A stretch of 64,000 nucleotides of DNA from Ruminococcus sp. AF46-10NS (GTDB taxonomy: Bacteria > Bacillota > Clostridia > Lachnospirales > Lachnospiraceae). The position numbers and the translations under genes were made by a program. Below, piece by piece: positions 26,455 to 38,820 of the stretch. Positions within the stretch are counted from its first letter, which is position 1. Each line of letters begins with the position of its first letter. The DNA lies in the NCBI RefSeq assembly GCF_003474435.1, contig NZ_QRNF01000010.1, positions 1 through 64,000 on the forward strand, written 5' to 3'. Under the pieces are notes generated by a model, which was not told the DNA's origin, made no database searches, and saw only the letters and a program-made list of their open reading frames with translations.

Positions 26455-27639
26455 ATGAGAAGTTTTGAATATTTTACCCCCACAAAAGTTATCTTTGGAA
26501 AAGATACTCATCTTCAGATCGGCACACTTTTAAAAGACCAGCACTGTAAAAAAGTACTGATCCACTACGGTGGACACAGTGCTGTAAAATCTGGTCTGAT
26601 CGATGAGATCAGATCAGTTCTGGATGAATCAGGCATTTCTTACGTTACCCTGGGCGGTGTCGTTCCCAACCCACGTCTCTCCAAAGTAAGGGAAGGCATT
26701 GAGCTTTGCAAAAAAGAAGGCGTTGATTTCCTTCTTGCAGTAGGCGGTGGCAGCGTTATTGACTCCTGTAAAGCTATCGGCTACGGACTGGCTAACCCGG
26801 ATACTGATGTGTGGAATTTTTTTCTCCGCACAGAAACACCAAAAGCCTGTCTGCCAGTAGGTGTCATTCTTACCATCGCAGCTTCCGGCAGTGAGATGAG
26901 CAATTCCTGCGTCATCACGAATGAAGAAGGCTGGCTGAAGCGAAGCACTGCACGCAATGATCTGTGCAGGCCACGTTTTGCCATTTTAAATCCACGCCTT
27001 ACCTATACACTTCCCCAGTATCAGACTGAAAGCGGATGTGTAGATATCCTGATGCACACCATGGAGAGATATTTTGTAAATATTGAAACTATGGAGATCA
27101 CAGACAGTATCAGTGAATCCCTTATGCAGACAGTGATCTATAATTCCCGTATCCTGCTGAAAGAACCTGACAATTACACAGCAAGAGCTGAGGTTATGTG
27201 GGCCGGAAGCCTTTCCCATAACGGACTTACGGGCTGCGGAACCGGTGGCGGTGACTGGGCCTGCCATCAGCTGGAACATGAACTTGGAGGAACTTATGAT
27301 GTAGCACACGGCGCCGGACTTGCTGCGCTGTGGGGAAGCTGGGCTCGTTATGTCTATGATGCAAATCCGGAACGTTTTGCCCAGTTTGCTACGAACGTAT
27401 TCGAGATTCCATGCAGTCTTGATTTCAATAAAACTGCCCTTGCAGGTATCGAAGCAATGGAGGATTTCTTCCGTTCTATCAAAATGCCAACCAGTCTTCA
27501 TGACCTTGGACTTGATCTTACGGAAAAAGAGATCCATGACCTGGCATTTAAGTGCAGTTATGAGGATACCCGTACAATCGGTATCTTCAAGCAGTTAAAT
27601 ATGAAAGATATGGAGAAAATCTATCTGGCTGCCAGATAA
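26455..27639 (+). CDS. Iron-containing alcohol dehydrogenase (butanol dehydrogenase type)
   Basis: A 394-residue group III alcohol dehydrogenase resembling BdhA/YqhD. The N-terminus FEYFTPTKVIFGKDTHLQIG is characteristic, with NAD(P)-binding GGGSVIDSCKAIGYG and metal-binding residues in CVDILMHTMERYF and CHQLEHELGGTYDVAHGAGL. It would reduce aldehydes to alcohols in fermentation. Monocistronic: own ribosome site (AAAGGGAG) and a terminator 70 bp downstream. Confidence 0.9.
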   Translation: MRSFEYFTPTKVIFGKDTHLQIGTLLKDQHCKKVLIHYGGHSAVKSGLIDEIRSVLDESGISYVTLGGVVPNPRLSKVREGIELCKKEGVDFLLAVGGGSVIDSCKAIGYGLANPDTDVWNFFLRTETPKACLPVGVILTIAASGSEMSNSCVITNEEGWLKRSTARNDLCRPRFAILNPRLTYTLPQYQTESGCVDILMHTMERYFVNIETMEITDSISESLMQTVIYNSRILLKEPDNYTARAEVMWAGSLSHNGLTGCGTGGGDWACHQLEHELGGTYDVAHGAGLAALWGSWARYVYDANPERFAQFATNVFEIPCSLDFNKTALAGIEAMEDFFRSIKMPTSLHDLGLDLTEKEIHDLAFKCSYEDTRTIGIFKQLNMKDMEKIYLAAR

Positions 27640-27710
27640 CTGATCTCCTGTTTACCAGATCAGATAGATATTGGCAACCTGCAGGGAGCTTCCCTTATTC
27701 AATTAACTAT

Positions 27711-27768
27711 TGCAGATGTTTTTTGAAAAATCCGATTTTTATAAAAACATCTGCATTTTTATTTTTTC
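27711..27768 (+). terminator. Terminator of the alcohol dehydrogenase gene
   Basis: TGCAGATGTTTTT pairs with AAAAACATCTGCA and is followed by TTTTTATTTTTTCC. Confidence 0.85.
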
Positions 27769-27769
27769 C

Positions 27770-27798
27770 TTGCAATTTGTACATAAATGTGTTAAAGT
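27770..27798 (+). promoter_or_regulatory. Promoter of tRNA-Phe
   Basis: TTGCAA (27770-27775), 17-base spacer, TAAAGT (27793-27798), 24 bases before the mature tRNA. Confidence 0.65.
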
Positions 27799-27821
27799 AA
27801 CAAAGTACTCGAAAGAGAAAT

Positions 27822-27894
<73 letters not shown>

Positions 27895-27950
27895 TTATTT
27901 TTTTATCCGTAAAAAGGATTTCCATGTGCAAGATCCTTTTCCGATTACAA

Positions 27951-27999
27951 AAACTCTGGCAGCAGACGGATATGTATGTATCTTCTGCTGCCAGAGTTT
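27951..27999. terminator. Strong bidirectional terminator
   Basis: AAACTCTGGCAGCAGA and TCTGCTGCCAGAGTTT form a perfect 16-bp stem around a 17-base loop, followed by TTTATTTT. It separates tRNA-Phe from the convergent 3D-domain gene. Confidence 0.9.
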
Positions 28000-28024
28000 T
28001 TATTTTCGACCCTCTTTTTTTCTT

Positions 28025-29104
28025 TTACTGAAGCAGATAAACTTCTGTATAAAATACGCCTTTCTGCTCTGCCTCTGAATGTGTTGCCACATAGACATCA
28101 ATACAGTTGGTACGGATCGCACCACCACAATCCTCCGCAACATACACCTGTCCGTTGATGACCACTTTAGAACCATATGGAATCTGACTTGGGTCTACAG
28201 CTATCGTTCTGTTAGTTGTGGCCGTTACGCCAGTAGAGGTAATTCCATTAGCCCATGGTCCGCAGCAGATACTGCACGGACAGTAATGGGTGATCCTGAA
28301 AGTTCCCAGCGGCTTCAATGTTGCATCAGCGGAAGCAGACACCGGCGTTCCGATCTGCACACCGCTAGCCGTTGTGCCAGAACCGCCTGTGGAAGTCACA
28401 CCATCCACAGCATCTGCAAAAATACCTTCACCAGAACTCTTAGTAAGAGCGCCTGCCTTGGTTTTCTTCTCCTGCTCAGCCTTGGCCACCTCAGTCTCCT
28501 GATACCCTTCCAGACAGCTGGTTGGAATATAGCCTGTCTGTTCTGTACCATTATCATCTGTGTACACAATACGGCTCCAGATATCATCTACCGTACCTGT
28601 TCTTTTCAGTTCATCATCCTCAAGTACTTCACCTACAACTTCGCCGTCTTTTCGTCCCGGATAATCGAAAATGTCACTGTCCGATGCTACTGTGACTGTG
28701 TCTGTAAATTTATTTACAGTTTCTGTGTCACTGAGTACGCTGTCCTGAACATAACCGCTGATCTTATCTTCTCCATCTTTCTGGAAAGTAACCTTGCTCC
28801 ATCCATTGTCACAAACTGCAACCCGCGCCAGTTTTGTTCCAAGAAGCACAGAACGAAGCTCTGTACCGCCCTCTCCTGGATTGGATCGGATTGCTGTGCT
28901 CTTCGCTGTAACATAAAGTGTATCACTCTTTGCCAGTGCATTTACTGTATTTCCCGCCCCATCATCTATTTGAAACTGCTGGGCTGTTTTTTTCTCCTGT
29001 GTATATGTATTCAGTGTTGCTTCATAACCTGATACCTCTGCATATACTGACGCAGGGAACAGCATGGAAGCACACAAAATAACCGCAAGAAGCCTTTTTC
29101 GCAT
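28025..29104 (-). CDS. Secreted SH3-like and 3D-domain protein
   Basis: A 359-residue exported protein: signal peptide RLLAVILCASMLFPASVYA, two SH3-like wall-binding repeats (ALAKSDTLYVTAKSTAIRSN; VASDSDIFDYPGRKDGEVVG), a linker rich in Gly, Ser and Thr, and a C-terminal 3D domain with the conserved aspartates in AVDPSQIPYGS, VAEDCGGAI and CIDVYVATH. 3D domains belong to MltA-like or Rpf/Sps-type peptidoglycan lytic enzymes. The ATG at 29104 follows AAAAGGAGG; the longer frame to 29248 lacks both a ribosome site and a signal at its N-terminus. Confidence 0.85.
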   Translation of the reverse strand: MRKRLLAVILCASMLFPASVYAEVSGYEATLNTYTQEKKTAQQFQIDDGAGNTVNALAKSDTLYVTAKSTAIRSNPGEGGTELRSVLLGTKLARVAVCDNGWSKVTFQKDGEDKISGYVQDSVLSDTETVNKFTDTVTVASDSDIFDYPGRKDGEVVGEVLEDDELKRTGTVDDIWSRIVYTDDNGTEQTGYIPTSCLEGYQETEVAKAEQEKKTKAGALTKSSGEGIFADAVDGVTSTGGSGTTASGVQIGTPVSASADATLKPLGTFRITHYCPCSICCGPWANGITSTGVTATTNRTIAVDPSQIPYGSKVVINGQVYVAEDCGGAIRTNCIDVYVATHSEAEQKGVFYTEVYLLQ

Positions 29105-29266
29105 ATAAAATCCTGCCTCCTTTTCCGGCATTCTGCTGTTTGTCCCGACTATCATAGCATATCGGCTCCTATTTTGCAATTTTACAGAGCTGTCTTCAGA
29201 AAGATTTAATAAAAAGATTACATTTCTTAACTGGTCAAATCCGCTCACACCGGGTAGAATATATTT

Positions 29267-29956
29267 ATGAATACAAAAAGACCAAAACCAAAATTAACCA
29301 AAAAACAACGCCACCTTCTCCGTGTACGCCAGGTGCGCAGACAGAAATTTTTTCTCTTCTGTATCTTCCTTTTGATCATACTCAGTCTCATTGTATGGTT
29401 TGTACACTTCCCGGGAACCAGAGAAAATACTTATCAGATCAATGCTTCCTGTGAATCTTACCGCGAAGAAGTTACTGATATAGCGGCGCAATATGATATG
29501 TCGGATTACGTAGATCTGATCCTTGCAGTTATGATGCAGGAAAGCTCCGGACAGGGAACCGATCCGATGCAGTCCTCAGAAGGTGCTTATAATACACAGT
29601 ATCCACAGGAGCCCAATGGAATCACAGATTCTTCTTATTCTATTACCTGCGGAATCCAGGAACTGAAATATGCCCTGGAAAAAGCCGGTTGTACAGGCCC
29701 TTCCGATCTCACTCACATCCGTCTTGCACTCCAGGCATATAATTTCGGTGCAGACTCCTACTTCTCCTACCTGGAGAAAAACGGCGAAACTGTCTGGACT
29801 GCTGAAAGTGCCCAGGCTTTTGCACAGATGGCAAGCGGAGGCAGAGAACGCAACGAGGACGATCCCCTTCATGATCCTGCAGGCCCATGGGATTACGGCG
29901 ACCAGTATTACCCGGATCATGTACTGCGGTATTATCACATCACTGATGAATCTTAA
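29267..29956 (+). CDS. Membrane-anchored lysozyme-like protein (CwlT type)
   Basis: A 229-residue protein with a very basic N-terminus, one transmembrane helix (FFLFCIFLLIILSLIVWFV) and an extracellular lysozyme-like domain: DLILAVMMQESSGQGTDPMQ with the likely catalytic Glu in MQESSG, then LALQAYNFGADSYFSYL. This matches the N-terminal muramidase of CwlT. The ribosome site is weak. Divergent from the 3D-domain gene, sharing a 162-bp promoter region, so the two wall enzymes may be coregulated. Confidence 0.85.
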   Translation: MNTKRPKPKLTKKQRHLLRVRQVRRQKFFLFCIFLLIILSLIVWFVHFPGTRENTYQINASCESYREEVTDIAAQYDMSDYVDLILAVMMQESSGQGTDPMQSSEGAYNTQYPQEPNGITDSSYSITCGIQELKYALEKAGCTGPSDLTHIRLALQAYNFGADSYFSYLEKNGETVWTAESAQAFAQMASGGRERNEDDPLHDPAGPWDYGDQYYPDHVLRYYHITDES

Positions 29957-30040
29957 GATTCACCATCTGATCCTTGATTTCATGTCGAAATGACAGCAGC
30001 AAGTTTTGTATGAATTTTTCAAATAAATCAAAAAAAACAT

Positions 30041-30069
30041 TTGACACATACAAAAATCTATGCTAATAT
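30041..30069 (+). promoter_or_regulatory. Strong promoter of tRNA-Gly
   Basis: Perfect TTGACA (30041-30046), 17-base spacer, TAATAT (30064-30069), 43 bases before the mature tRNA. Confidence 0.85.
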
Positions 30070-30111
30070 ATGTCTTGTCGATGAGGGAAACGCTTCATTT
30101 TCAAGACATGT

Positions 30112-30184
30112 GCGATAGTGGCGTAGTTGGTAACGCGCGACCTTGCCAAGGTCGAGACCGCGGGTTCGAGCCCCGTCTATCGCT
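30112..30184 (+). tRNA. tRNA-Gly (GCC)
   Basis: 73 nt. Acceptor GCGATAG/CTATCGC with discriminator T, anticodon loop CTTGCCAAG reading GCC, T-loop GGTTCGAGCCC. Identical in sequence to the minus-strand copy at 63807-63879. Confidence 0.97.
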
Positions 30185-30189
30185 CTCAG

Positions 30190-30220
30190 GAACTCTGAAA
30201 GAATTCAGAGTTCTTTTTTT
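30190..30220 (+). terminator. Terminator of tRNA-Gly
   Basis: GAACTCTGA pairs with TCAGAGTTC and is followed by seven Ts. The same stem follows the second tRNA-Gly (GCC) copy at 63771-63801. Confidence 0.9.
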
Positions 30221-30330
30221 ATACCATATAATCAAACATTCACTACTTTTACGACACTCTTACTTCAGACAATATTCCCCTTATTATCCAACTTCTCTTT
30301 ATCCACTTGAAAGTTACTTAGTTCGGTTAT

Positions 30331-30380
30331 AAAAAATCCCGGATTCAGAACTTTACATTTTCCAAACCCGGGATATTTTT
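30331..30380 (-). terminator. Terminator of the purO-purH operon
   Basis: On the minus strand ATCCCGG (30374-30368) pairs with CCGGGAT (30342-30336), followed by TTTTTTATAA, about 90 bp beyond the purH stop. The As on the other side allow plus-strand use too. Confidence 0.7.
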
Positions 30381-30465
30381 AACGTATTTTCTGTTACAGA
30401 AACCCTGTTGCTGTTCACTCTGTGACCAGCGACATTTATTTTATTCTATGATCTTTCCCTATATC

Positions 30466-31650
30466 TTAGTGATGGAACAGTCTGATTCCTGTAAATGCCA
30501 TAACCATACCATACTTATTGCAGGTATCAATAACAGCATCATCACGGACAGATCCACCTGGCTCTGCAATATATTTCACGCCACTCTTATGCGCACGCTC
30601 AATGTTATCACTGAACGGGAAGAAGGCATCAGATCCAAGAGTTACATCTGTAAGTCCATCCAACCATACTCTCTTCTCTTCCTTTGTAAATACTTCCGGC
30701 TTCTCTGTGAAAGTTTTCTCCCATGCACCGTCAGACAGAACATCCATATACTCCTCACCGATATAAACATCAATGGCATTGTCTCTCTCTGCACGTGTGA
30801 TCGTATCTTTAAATGGAAGATTCAGAACCTTGGGGCACTGGCGGAGGTACCAGTTATCTGCTTTCTGACCGGCAAGACGTGTACAGTGAACACGGGACTG
30901 CTGTCCTGCACCAACACCGATTGCCTGTCCGTCTTTTACAAAGCAGACAGAATTGGACTGTGTGTATTTCAGAACGATCAGGGAAACTTTAAGGTCTCTT
31001 TTAGCTTCCTCAGTAAGTTCTTTATTCTCTGTAACAATATTGGAGATCAGCTCATCATCAATAGCAAGTTCCTGACGACCCTGCTCAAAAGTAACGCCAA
31101 ATACCTGTTTGTGTTCCAGCGGTTCCGGAACATAATTCTCATCAATCTGGATCACATTATAGTTGCCCTTTTTCTTCTGTTTCAGGATCTCAAGTGCTTC
31201 CTCTGTGTATCCCGGCGCGATAACTCCGTCAGAAACCTCCCTCTTGATCAGCATTGCCGTATCCTTGTCACATACATCAGAAAGAGAAATAAAATCACCG
31301 AAAGATGACATACGGTCTGCGCCTCTCGCTCTTGCATAAGCACATGCAAGTGGTGAAAAATTCTTCCAGTCCATATCATCTACCCAGTAGATCTTGGCCA
31401 GTGTCTCATTCAGTGGAAGCCCGATGGACGCGCCTGCTGGAGATACATGCTTGAAAGAAGTTGCTGCAGGAAGTCCGGTTGCTTTCTTAAGATCACGCAC
31501 AAGCTGCCAGCCATTAAAAGCATCCAGAAAATTGATGTATCCAGGTCTTCCGGAAAGTACCTGGATAGGAAGTTCACTTCCGTCCGCCATGTAGATCTTA
31601 GATGGTTTCTGATTCGGGTTGCATCCATATTTTAACTGTAATTCTTTCAT
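30466..31650 (-). CDS. purH: AICAR formyltransferase, stand-alone (PurH C-terminal half)
   Basis: A 394-residue phosphoribosylaminoimidazolecarboxamide formyltransferase that carries out the penultimate step of IMP synthesis (AICAR to FAICAR with 10-formyl-THF). It starts LQLKYGCNPNQKPSKIY and shows KHVSPAGASIGLPL, LKYTQSNSVCFVKDGQAIGV and GAGQQSRVHCTRLAGQKAD, with C-terminal FFPFSDNIERAHKSGVKYIA EPGGSVRDD. The IMP cyclohydrolase domain that normally precedes it in PurH is absent; that activity comes from the gene just upstream. ATG at 31650 follows ACGGAGG; a longer frame to 31689 has no ribosome site. Confidence 0.92.
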   Translation of the reverse strand: MKELQLKYGCNPNQKPSKIYMADGSELPIQVLSGRPGYINFLDAFNGWQLVRDLKKATGLPAATSFKHVSPAGASIGLPLNETLAKIYWVDDMDWKNFSPLACAYARARGADRMSSFGDFISLSDVCDKDTAMLIKREVSDGVIAPGYTEEALEILKQKKKGNYNVIQIDENYVPEPLEHKQVFGVTFEQGRQELAIDDELISNIVTENKELTEEAKRDLKVSLIVLKYTQSNSVCFVKDGQAIGVGAGQQSRVHCTRLAGQKADNWYLRQCPKVLNLPFKDTITRAERDNAIDVYIGEEYMDVLSDGAWEKTFTEKPEVFTKEEKRVWLDGLTDVTLGSDAFFPFSDNIERAHKSGVKYIAEPGGSVRDDAVIDTCNKYGMVMAFTGIRLFHH

Positions 31651-31710
31651 AAAAAAATCCTCCGTTCTGTGTGATACTGATAATTTCATCGCAGCTGTAC
31701 ACTCAGCTTG

Positions 31711-32424
31711 TTATTTATTCTTATTCACGATCCTTGACTCATATTTTCCGGTTTCAATGTCAATAAAACGAACAAAGAGAGAAACTTTATTATCCTGATT
31801 CAGGCTCTCCCAGAGAAGGTTTGTAAAGTCATCAATATCATTCGGGATTTCTACAGGCTTCGGCTCTCCCTCAAAACTCGGAAGTGGATTTCCGTCGCAT
31901 TTATAAGTGTGGATAAAACGTCCCTGTCCTGCTGCTGCATTCTCATAGGCAAATGTATAACGAAGACAGGAATCCGGATTACCGTTATTGCTCTTTAAAA
32001 TAGACATTGCATAGTTGAATCTGCCATTCTCTACGTGAAGAACACCGGAAATACGAGGTGTGTAGTTCGGTGCATCCGGCTCAAATTCTCTTGTACGGAG
32101 GGACTGCTCAAAAGTAAGCTGTCTGTCCATTCCCTCATAAATGGTATCTGTCTGGTCGCCGTTTGTTACGATCGTCTTGTTTCCAAGGACACGTACCGGT
32201 GCGTAGATGATAAGGCTCGGGTCTGTAAGCTTGGACGGATCAAATGCCTGTGTGCGGATTCCCTCTCCATCCTCAACAAAAATACGATTTCTGCTATTCT
32301 CACTTCTTCCCATGATAAAATATGCAGTAACAGCATGCTTTCCGTCTGCGGAACGTCCGATCACGATTCCTCTTCCTGGGTAGGAATTTTCTTTCAGTTC
32401 TTTTTCAAGTGAAAATGTAGTCAT
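31711..32424 (-). CDS. purO: IMP cyclohydrolase, archaeal PurO type
   Basis: A 237-residue protein of the PurO fold: SYPGRGIVIGRSADGKHAVT, AYFIMGRSENSRNRIF, LIIYAPVRVLGNKTIVTNGD, PNYTPRISGVLH. It closes FAICAR to IMP, replacing the N-terminal domain of bacterial PurH. It lies 60 bp upstream of the stand-alone formyltransferase and behind a ZTP riboswitch that reports low folate, so the two genes form one regulated IMP-completing unit. Start follows AAGGAGG. Confidence 0.9.
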   Translation of the reverse strand: MTTFSLEKELKENSYPGRGIVIGRSADGKHAVTAYFIMGRSENSRNRIFVEDGEGIRTQAFDPSKLTDPSLIIYAPVRVLGNKTIVTNGDQTDTIYEGMDRQLTFEQSLRTREFEPDAPNYTPRISGVLHVENGRFNYAMSILKSNNGNPDSCLRYTFAYENAAAGQGRFIHTYKCDGNPLPSFEGEPKPVEIPNDIDDFTNLLWESLNQDNKVSLFVRFIDIETGKYESRIVNKNK

Positions 32425-32485
32425 TTTTCACAGTCCTCCTTGTCTAATATACGGCCCGGGGATCATTCCAGGTATCAGCAGGTAA

Positions 32486-32598
32486 CAAAAAACCGCCTGG
32501 ACACCCCATTAACAGGCTGCCCAGGCGGTCGGCTTCTTAAATACACTGCACTCCCTGTAGGTAATCCTACTCTCCGCCAGTCATGCAGCTTCTGTTGT
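32486..32598 (-). ncRNA. ZTP (pfl) riboswitch with terminator platform
   Basis: On the minus strand the leader reads GCATGACTGGCGG (to about 32574), a hairpin GTAGG/CCTAC, the conserved GGGAG (32555-32551), a linker, and then CCGCCTGGGCA (about 32528-32518). This is the ZTP riboswitch signature, where the late segment forms a pseudoknot with the early one. CCGCCTGG also pairs with CCAGGCGG (32500-32493), which is followed by six Ts, giving a terminator that excludes the aptamer. Binding ZTP or ZMP should let transcription enter purO-purH. Confidence 0.9.
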
Positions 32599-32599
32599 T

Positions 32600-32628
32600 A
32601 TACTACAATACTTCTTCTGAATTTTCAA
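32600..32628 (-). promoter_or_regulatory. Promoter of the ZTP-purO-purH operon
   Basis: Minus strand TTGAAA (32628-32623), 17-base spacer, TAGTAT (32605-32600), so transcription would start just ahead of the aptamer. Confidence 0.75.
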
Positions 32629-32633
32629 GTCCT

Positions 32634-32648
32634 AATTTTCTGAAATTA
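32634..32648. promoter_or_regulatory. Candidate CodY box upstream of purO
   Basis: AATTTTCTGAAATTA differs from the CodY consensus AATTTTCWGAAAATT at two positions. It sits directly upstream of the -35 element of the purO promoter. CodY is encoded in this window. Confidence 0.5.
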
Positions 32649-32683
32649 TTTTCAAAAATGATCACTGTTCATCCGAAAACATT

Positions 32684-35018
<2,335 letters not shown>

Positions 35019-35033
35019 TTAAATTTGTGAACT

Positions 35034-35062
35034 AGTGTAACAAAAAACAAGTTTCATGTCAA
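35034..35062 (-). promoter_or_regulatory. Promoter of guaB
   Basis: Minus strand TTGACA (35062-35057), 17-base spacer, TACACT (35039-35034). The -35 box overlaps the stop codon region of the preceding gene. Confidence 0.75.
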
Positions 35063-35562
35063 TCCAAAAAAACTTTACTTGGTGCAGAATTTTTCATAGT
35101 GTTTGCAAGTGAATCATCAAGCTCCAGGATTACTTTACAGGTTTCTCCGCCATCTCTGGTGATCATTGCATAGCGTTTATGATCTTCAATACCTGATGAA
35201 AAATCCATAATTTTCATCTTCTGATTACCATTGTAATAGTCCATTCTGTGAGAATTGAGAGGAGCTACGAGATCTGCTTCTGCAAGCTGGAGAGATTTCA
35301 CTCTTTTTCTCTTGGATTTAGACATGATCATGTCGATATCCAGTTCTCCGTTGACAAACAGATACTCATATTCCAGATCTGTCTTAGGTATTACAAAATA
35401 ACACGCAACACCCAACGCAATGGCCGGAACCAGAAGAAGTCCATTGAGAATAACTCCTCCGATAACCATGATCACAGTTAAAGCAATAAGTCCGTATTTT
35501 ACAACGAGATCCTTCCCTGTCTGTTTCTTCTTTACCAGAAGTTCTGAATATAAGTCACTCAT
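35059..35562 (-). CDS. Uncharacterised two-helix membrane protein
   Basis: 167 residues: a short cytoplasmic N-terminus, two transmembrane helices (LIALTVIMVIGGVILNGLLL, VPAIALGVACYFVI) and a soluble C-terminal domain of about 100 residues (LEYEYLFVNGELDIDMIMSK), rich in charged residues. I believe related proteins are widespread in Lachnospiraceae without a known function. It lies between groEL and guaB on the same strand with its own AGGAAG ribosome site. Confidence 0.65.
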   Translation of the reverse strand: MSDLYSELLVKKKQTGKDLVVKYGLIALTVIMVIGGVILNGLLLVPAIALGVACYFVIPKTDLEYEYLFVNGELDIDMIMSKSKRKRVKSLQLAEADLVAPLNSHRMDYYNGNQKMKIMDFSSGIEDHKRYAMITRDGGETCKVILELDDSLANTMKNSAPSKVFLD

Positions 35563-35608
35563 TTTGCTTCTTCCTTTCGTAATTTACTGATTTTTTAAAT
35601 TATAACAC

Positions 35609-35646
35609 AAAAAGAGAGCCGCGTCCATGACGCAGGCCCTCTCATT
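35609..35646 (-). terminator. Terminator of groES-groEL
   Basis: Minus strand GAGAGGGCCTGCGTC pairs with GACGCGGCTCTC (bulged) and is followed by TTTTTG, 30 bp after groEL. Confidence 0.8.
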
Positions 35647-35675
35647 TTGTAAATTATTTACCTGCCTGATTGAAA

Positions 35676-37313
<1,638 letters not shown>

Positions 37314-37342
37314 TTATATTGATATACGATAAGATGTTTATA

Positions 37343-37627
37343 TTATTTAATAACTGCCAGGATATCTTCCTGTTTTACAATGATATAATCAGTTCCGTCC
37401 ATCTTAACTTCTGTTCCTGCATATTTGGAGTAGATAACTGTATTTCCAACTTCTACTTCCATCTTAACTTCTTTACCGTTTACAATTCCACCAGGGCCAA
37501 CTGCAATAACTTCTGCCTGCTGTGGTTTCTCCTGTGCCTGTCCTGGAAGTACAATTCCGGAAGCTGTTGTTTCTTCTGCTTCAACCTGTTTTAATACTAC
37601 TCTGTCACCTAAAGGTACTAACTTCAT
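37343..37627 (-). CDS. groS: Co-chaperonin GroES (10 kDa)
   Basis: A 94-residue Gro[22 protein letters not shown], mobile loop [34 protein letters not shown] and dome region. It caps GroEL. First gene of the operon; ATG follows AAGGAGG with a CIRCE operator 38 bp upstream. Confidence 0.98.
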   Translation of the reverse strand: MKLVPLGDRVVLKQVEAEETTASGIVLPGQAQEKPQQAEVIAVGPGGIVNGKEVKMEVEVGNTVIYSKYAGTEVKMDGTDYIIVKQEDILAVIK

Positions 37628-37664
37628 GATCTATGTTCCTCCTTATCAGTTTCGATTTCGCTTG

Positions 37665-37691
37665 CTAGCACTCACTTTCTACGAGTGCTAA
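37665..37691 (-). promoter_or_regulatory. CIRCE operator (HrcA binding site)
   Basis: Minus strand TTAGCACTC, nine bases, GAGTGCTAG: the CIRCE inverted repeat with one mismatch from TTAGCACTC-N9-GAGTGCTAA. HrcA would repress groES-groEL from here. Confidence 0.97.
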
Positions 37692-37702
37692 TCACTATGG
37701 CT

Positions 37703-37731
37703 ATATTAGTGAATTTTCATATTTTTCGCAA
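37703..37731 (-). promoter_or_regulatory. Promoter of groES-groEL
   Basis: Minus strand TTGCGA (37731-37726), 17-base spacer, TAATAT (37708-37703), 11 bases ahead of CIRCE, so the operator covers the start of the transcript. Confidence 0.8.
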
Positions 37732-37847
37732 CTCTTTTAAGATATGATAATTCTAATATATACTCTTATTTTCTCATTTATTCTCTTGTTTTCTCATTTT
37801 TTCTTAATTTCAGTATTTATTTTAATTTTTTCAGCACATTCGCCGTA

Positions 37848-37884
37848 AAAAAAGAGGCTATCCGGATAACGGACAGTCTCTTTC
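37848..37884 (-). terminator. Terminator of codY
   Basis: Minus strand AAAGAGACTGTCCG pairs with CGGATAGCCTCTTT (one mismatch), followed by TTTTTAC, about 40 bp after the codY stop. Confidence 0.85.
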
Positions 37885-37925
37885 GTTACGTTCTTTATTA
37901 TATAGCTCACAACCCAAGCGTATGC

Positions 37926-38711
37926 TTATGCTTTCTTATTTCTCTGTGCCTTAATCTCTTCCAGCTCATCGAAAATCACTTCATTAAGAACCTTAATGTA
38001 AGTTCCTTTCATGCCGGAAGAACGGGACTCGATCACGCCTGCACTCTCGAATTTACGCAGTGCATTTACGATCACAGACCTTGTGATTCCGACTCTGTCA
38101 GCAATCTTGCTGGCAACAAGAATTCCCTCATCTCCATCCAGCTCGTCAAAAATATGGATGATCGCCTCAAGTTCCGAGAAAGACAATGTACTGAATGCAG
38201 ACTTCACAATCTGCTGCTTTCTGTCTTCTTCTGCATTTTCATCATGAACCGCACGCATCATCTCCAGGCCAACAACAGTTGTGCCATATTCACTGACGAT
38301 GATGTCTTCAATATCATAAGGGTGATCATTACGGTACATAAATAATGTTCCCAGTCTCTCACCTGCAATATCGATCGGATTCACGATTCCCTGATAATTT
38401 CCGGGCACATGTTCGAAGCCAAGTGTCTGGAGATTGACATTCTCCTTAGTGGAAAGAACGCCAAGAAATCTCTCGTTCAATAACGGGTCAATATGTCCGC
38501 CGATCTTATCATCGATCAGCTCTGTAATCTCATCCACACCCGGACAGATACTGACTCCCAGAACCTTACCTTTCTTACTGAGTACCAGGATATTGGAACT
38601 TAAGGTTTCCATGAGCACCTGGCAAATGTCGTTAAACACTACCTTGCTTGAGCTGCTGTTATGCAGAAGCTTATTAATTTTTCTAGTTTTATCTAGCAAC
38701 TGAACGCTCAT
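37926..38711 (-). CDS. codY: GTP-sensing global repressor CodY
   Basis: A 261-residue CodY, full length. The N-terminal GAF domain (SVQLLDKTRKINKLLHNSSS to about residue 155) binds branched-chain amino acids; the C-terminal winged helix carries the conserved ASKIADRVGITRSVIVNALR, KFESAGVIESRSSGMKGTYI. It represses nutrient-scavenging genes when GTP and BCAA are plentiful. ATG at 38711 follows AAAGGAGG. A CodY box upstream of its promoter suggests autoregulation. Confidence 0.97.
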   Translation of the reverse strand: MSVQLLDKTRKINKLLHNSSSSKVVFNDICQVLMETLSSNILVLSKKGKVLGVSICPGVDEITELIDDKIGGHIDPLLNERFLGVLSTKENVNLQTLGFEHVPGNYQGIVNPIDIAGERLGTLFMYRNDHPYDIEDIIVSEYGTTVVGLEMMRAVHDENAEEDRKQQIVKSAFSTLSFSELEAIIHIFDELDGDEGILVASKIADRVGITRSVIVNALRKFESAGVIESRSSGMKGTYIKVLNEVIFDELEEIKAQRNKKA

Positions 38712-38761
38712 TTTTCCTCCTTTCACTTTCGTACCTTGAAAGAAATCGTTTTTCTAGTCTA

Positions 38762-38790
38762 ATATTACACGTTATTCTGGAAATTTACAA
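38762..38790 (-). promoter_or_regulatory. Promoter of codY
   Basis: Minus strand TTGTAA (38790-38785), 17-base spacer, TAATAT (38767-38762). Confidence 0.7.
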
Positions 38791-38820
38791 GACTTTTTTA
38801 TATTTTTTTATTTTTAACGG

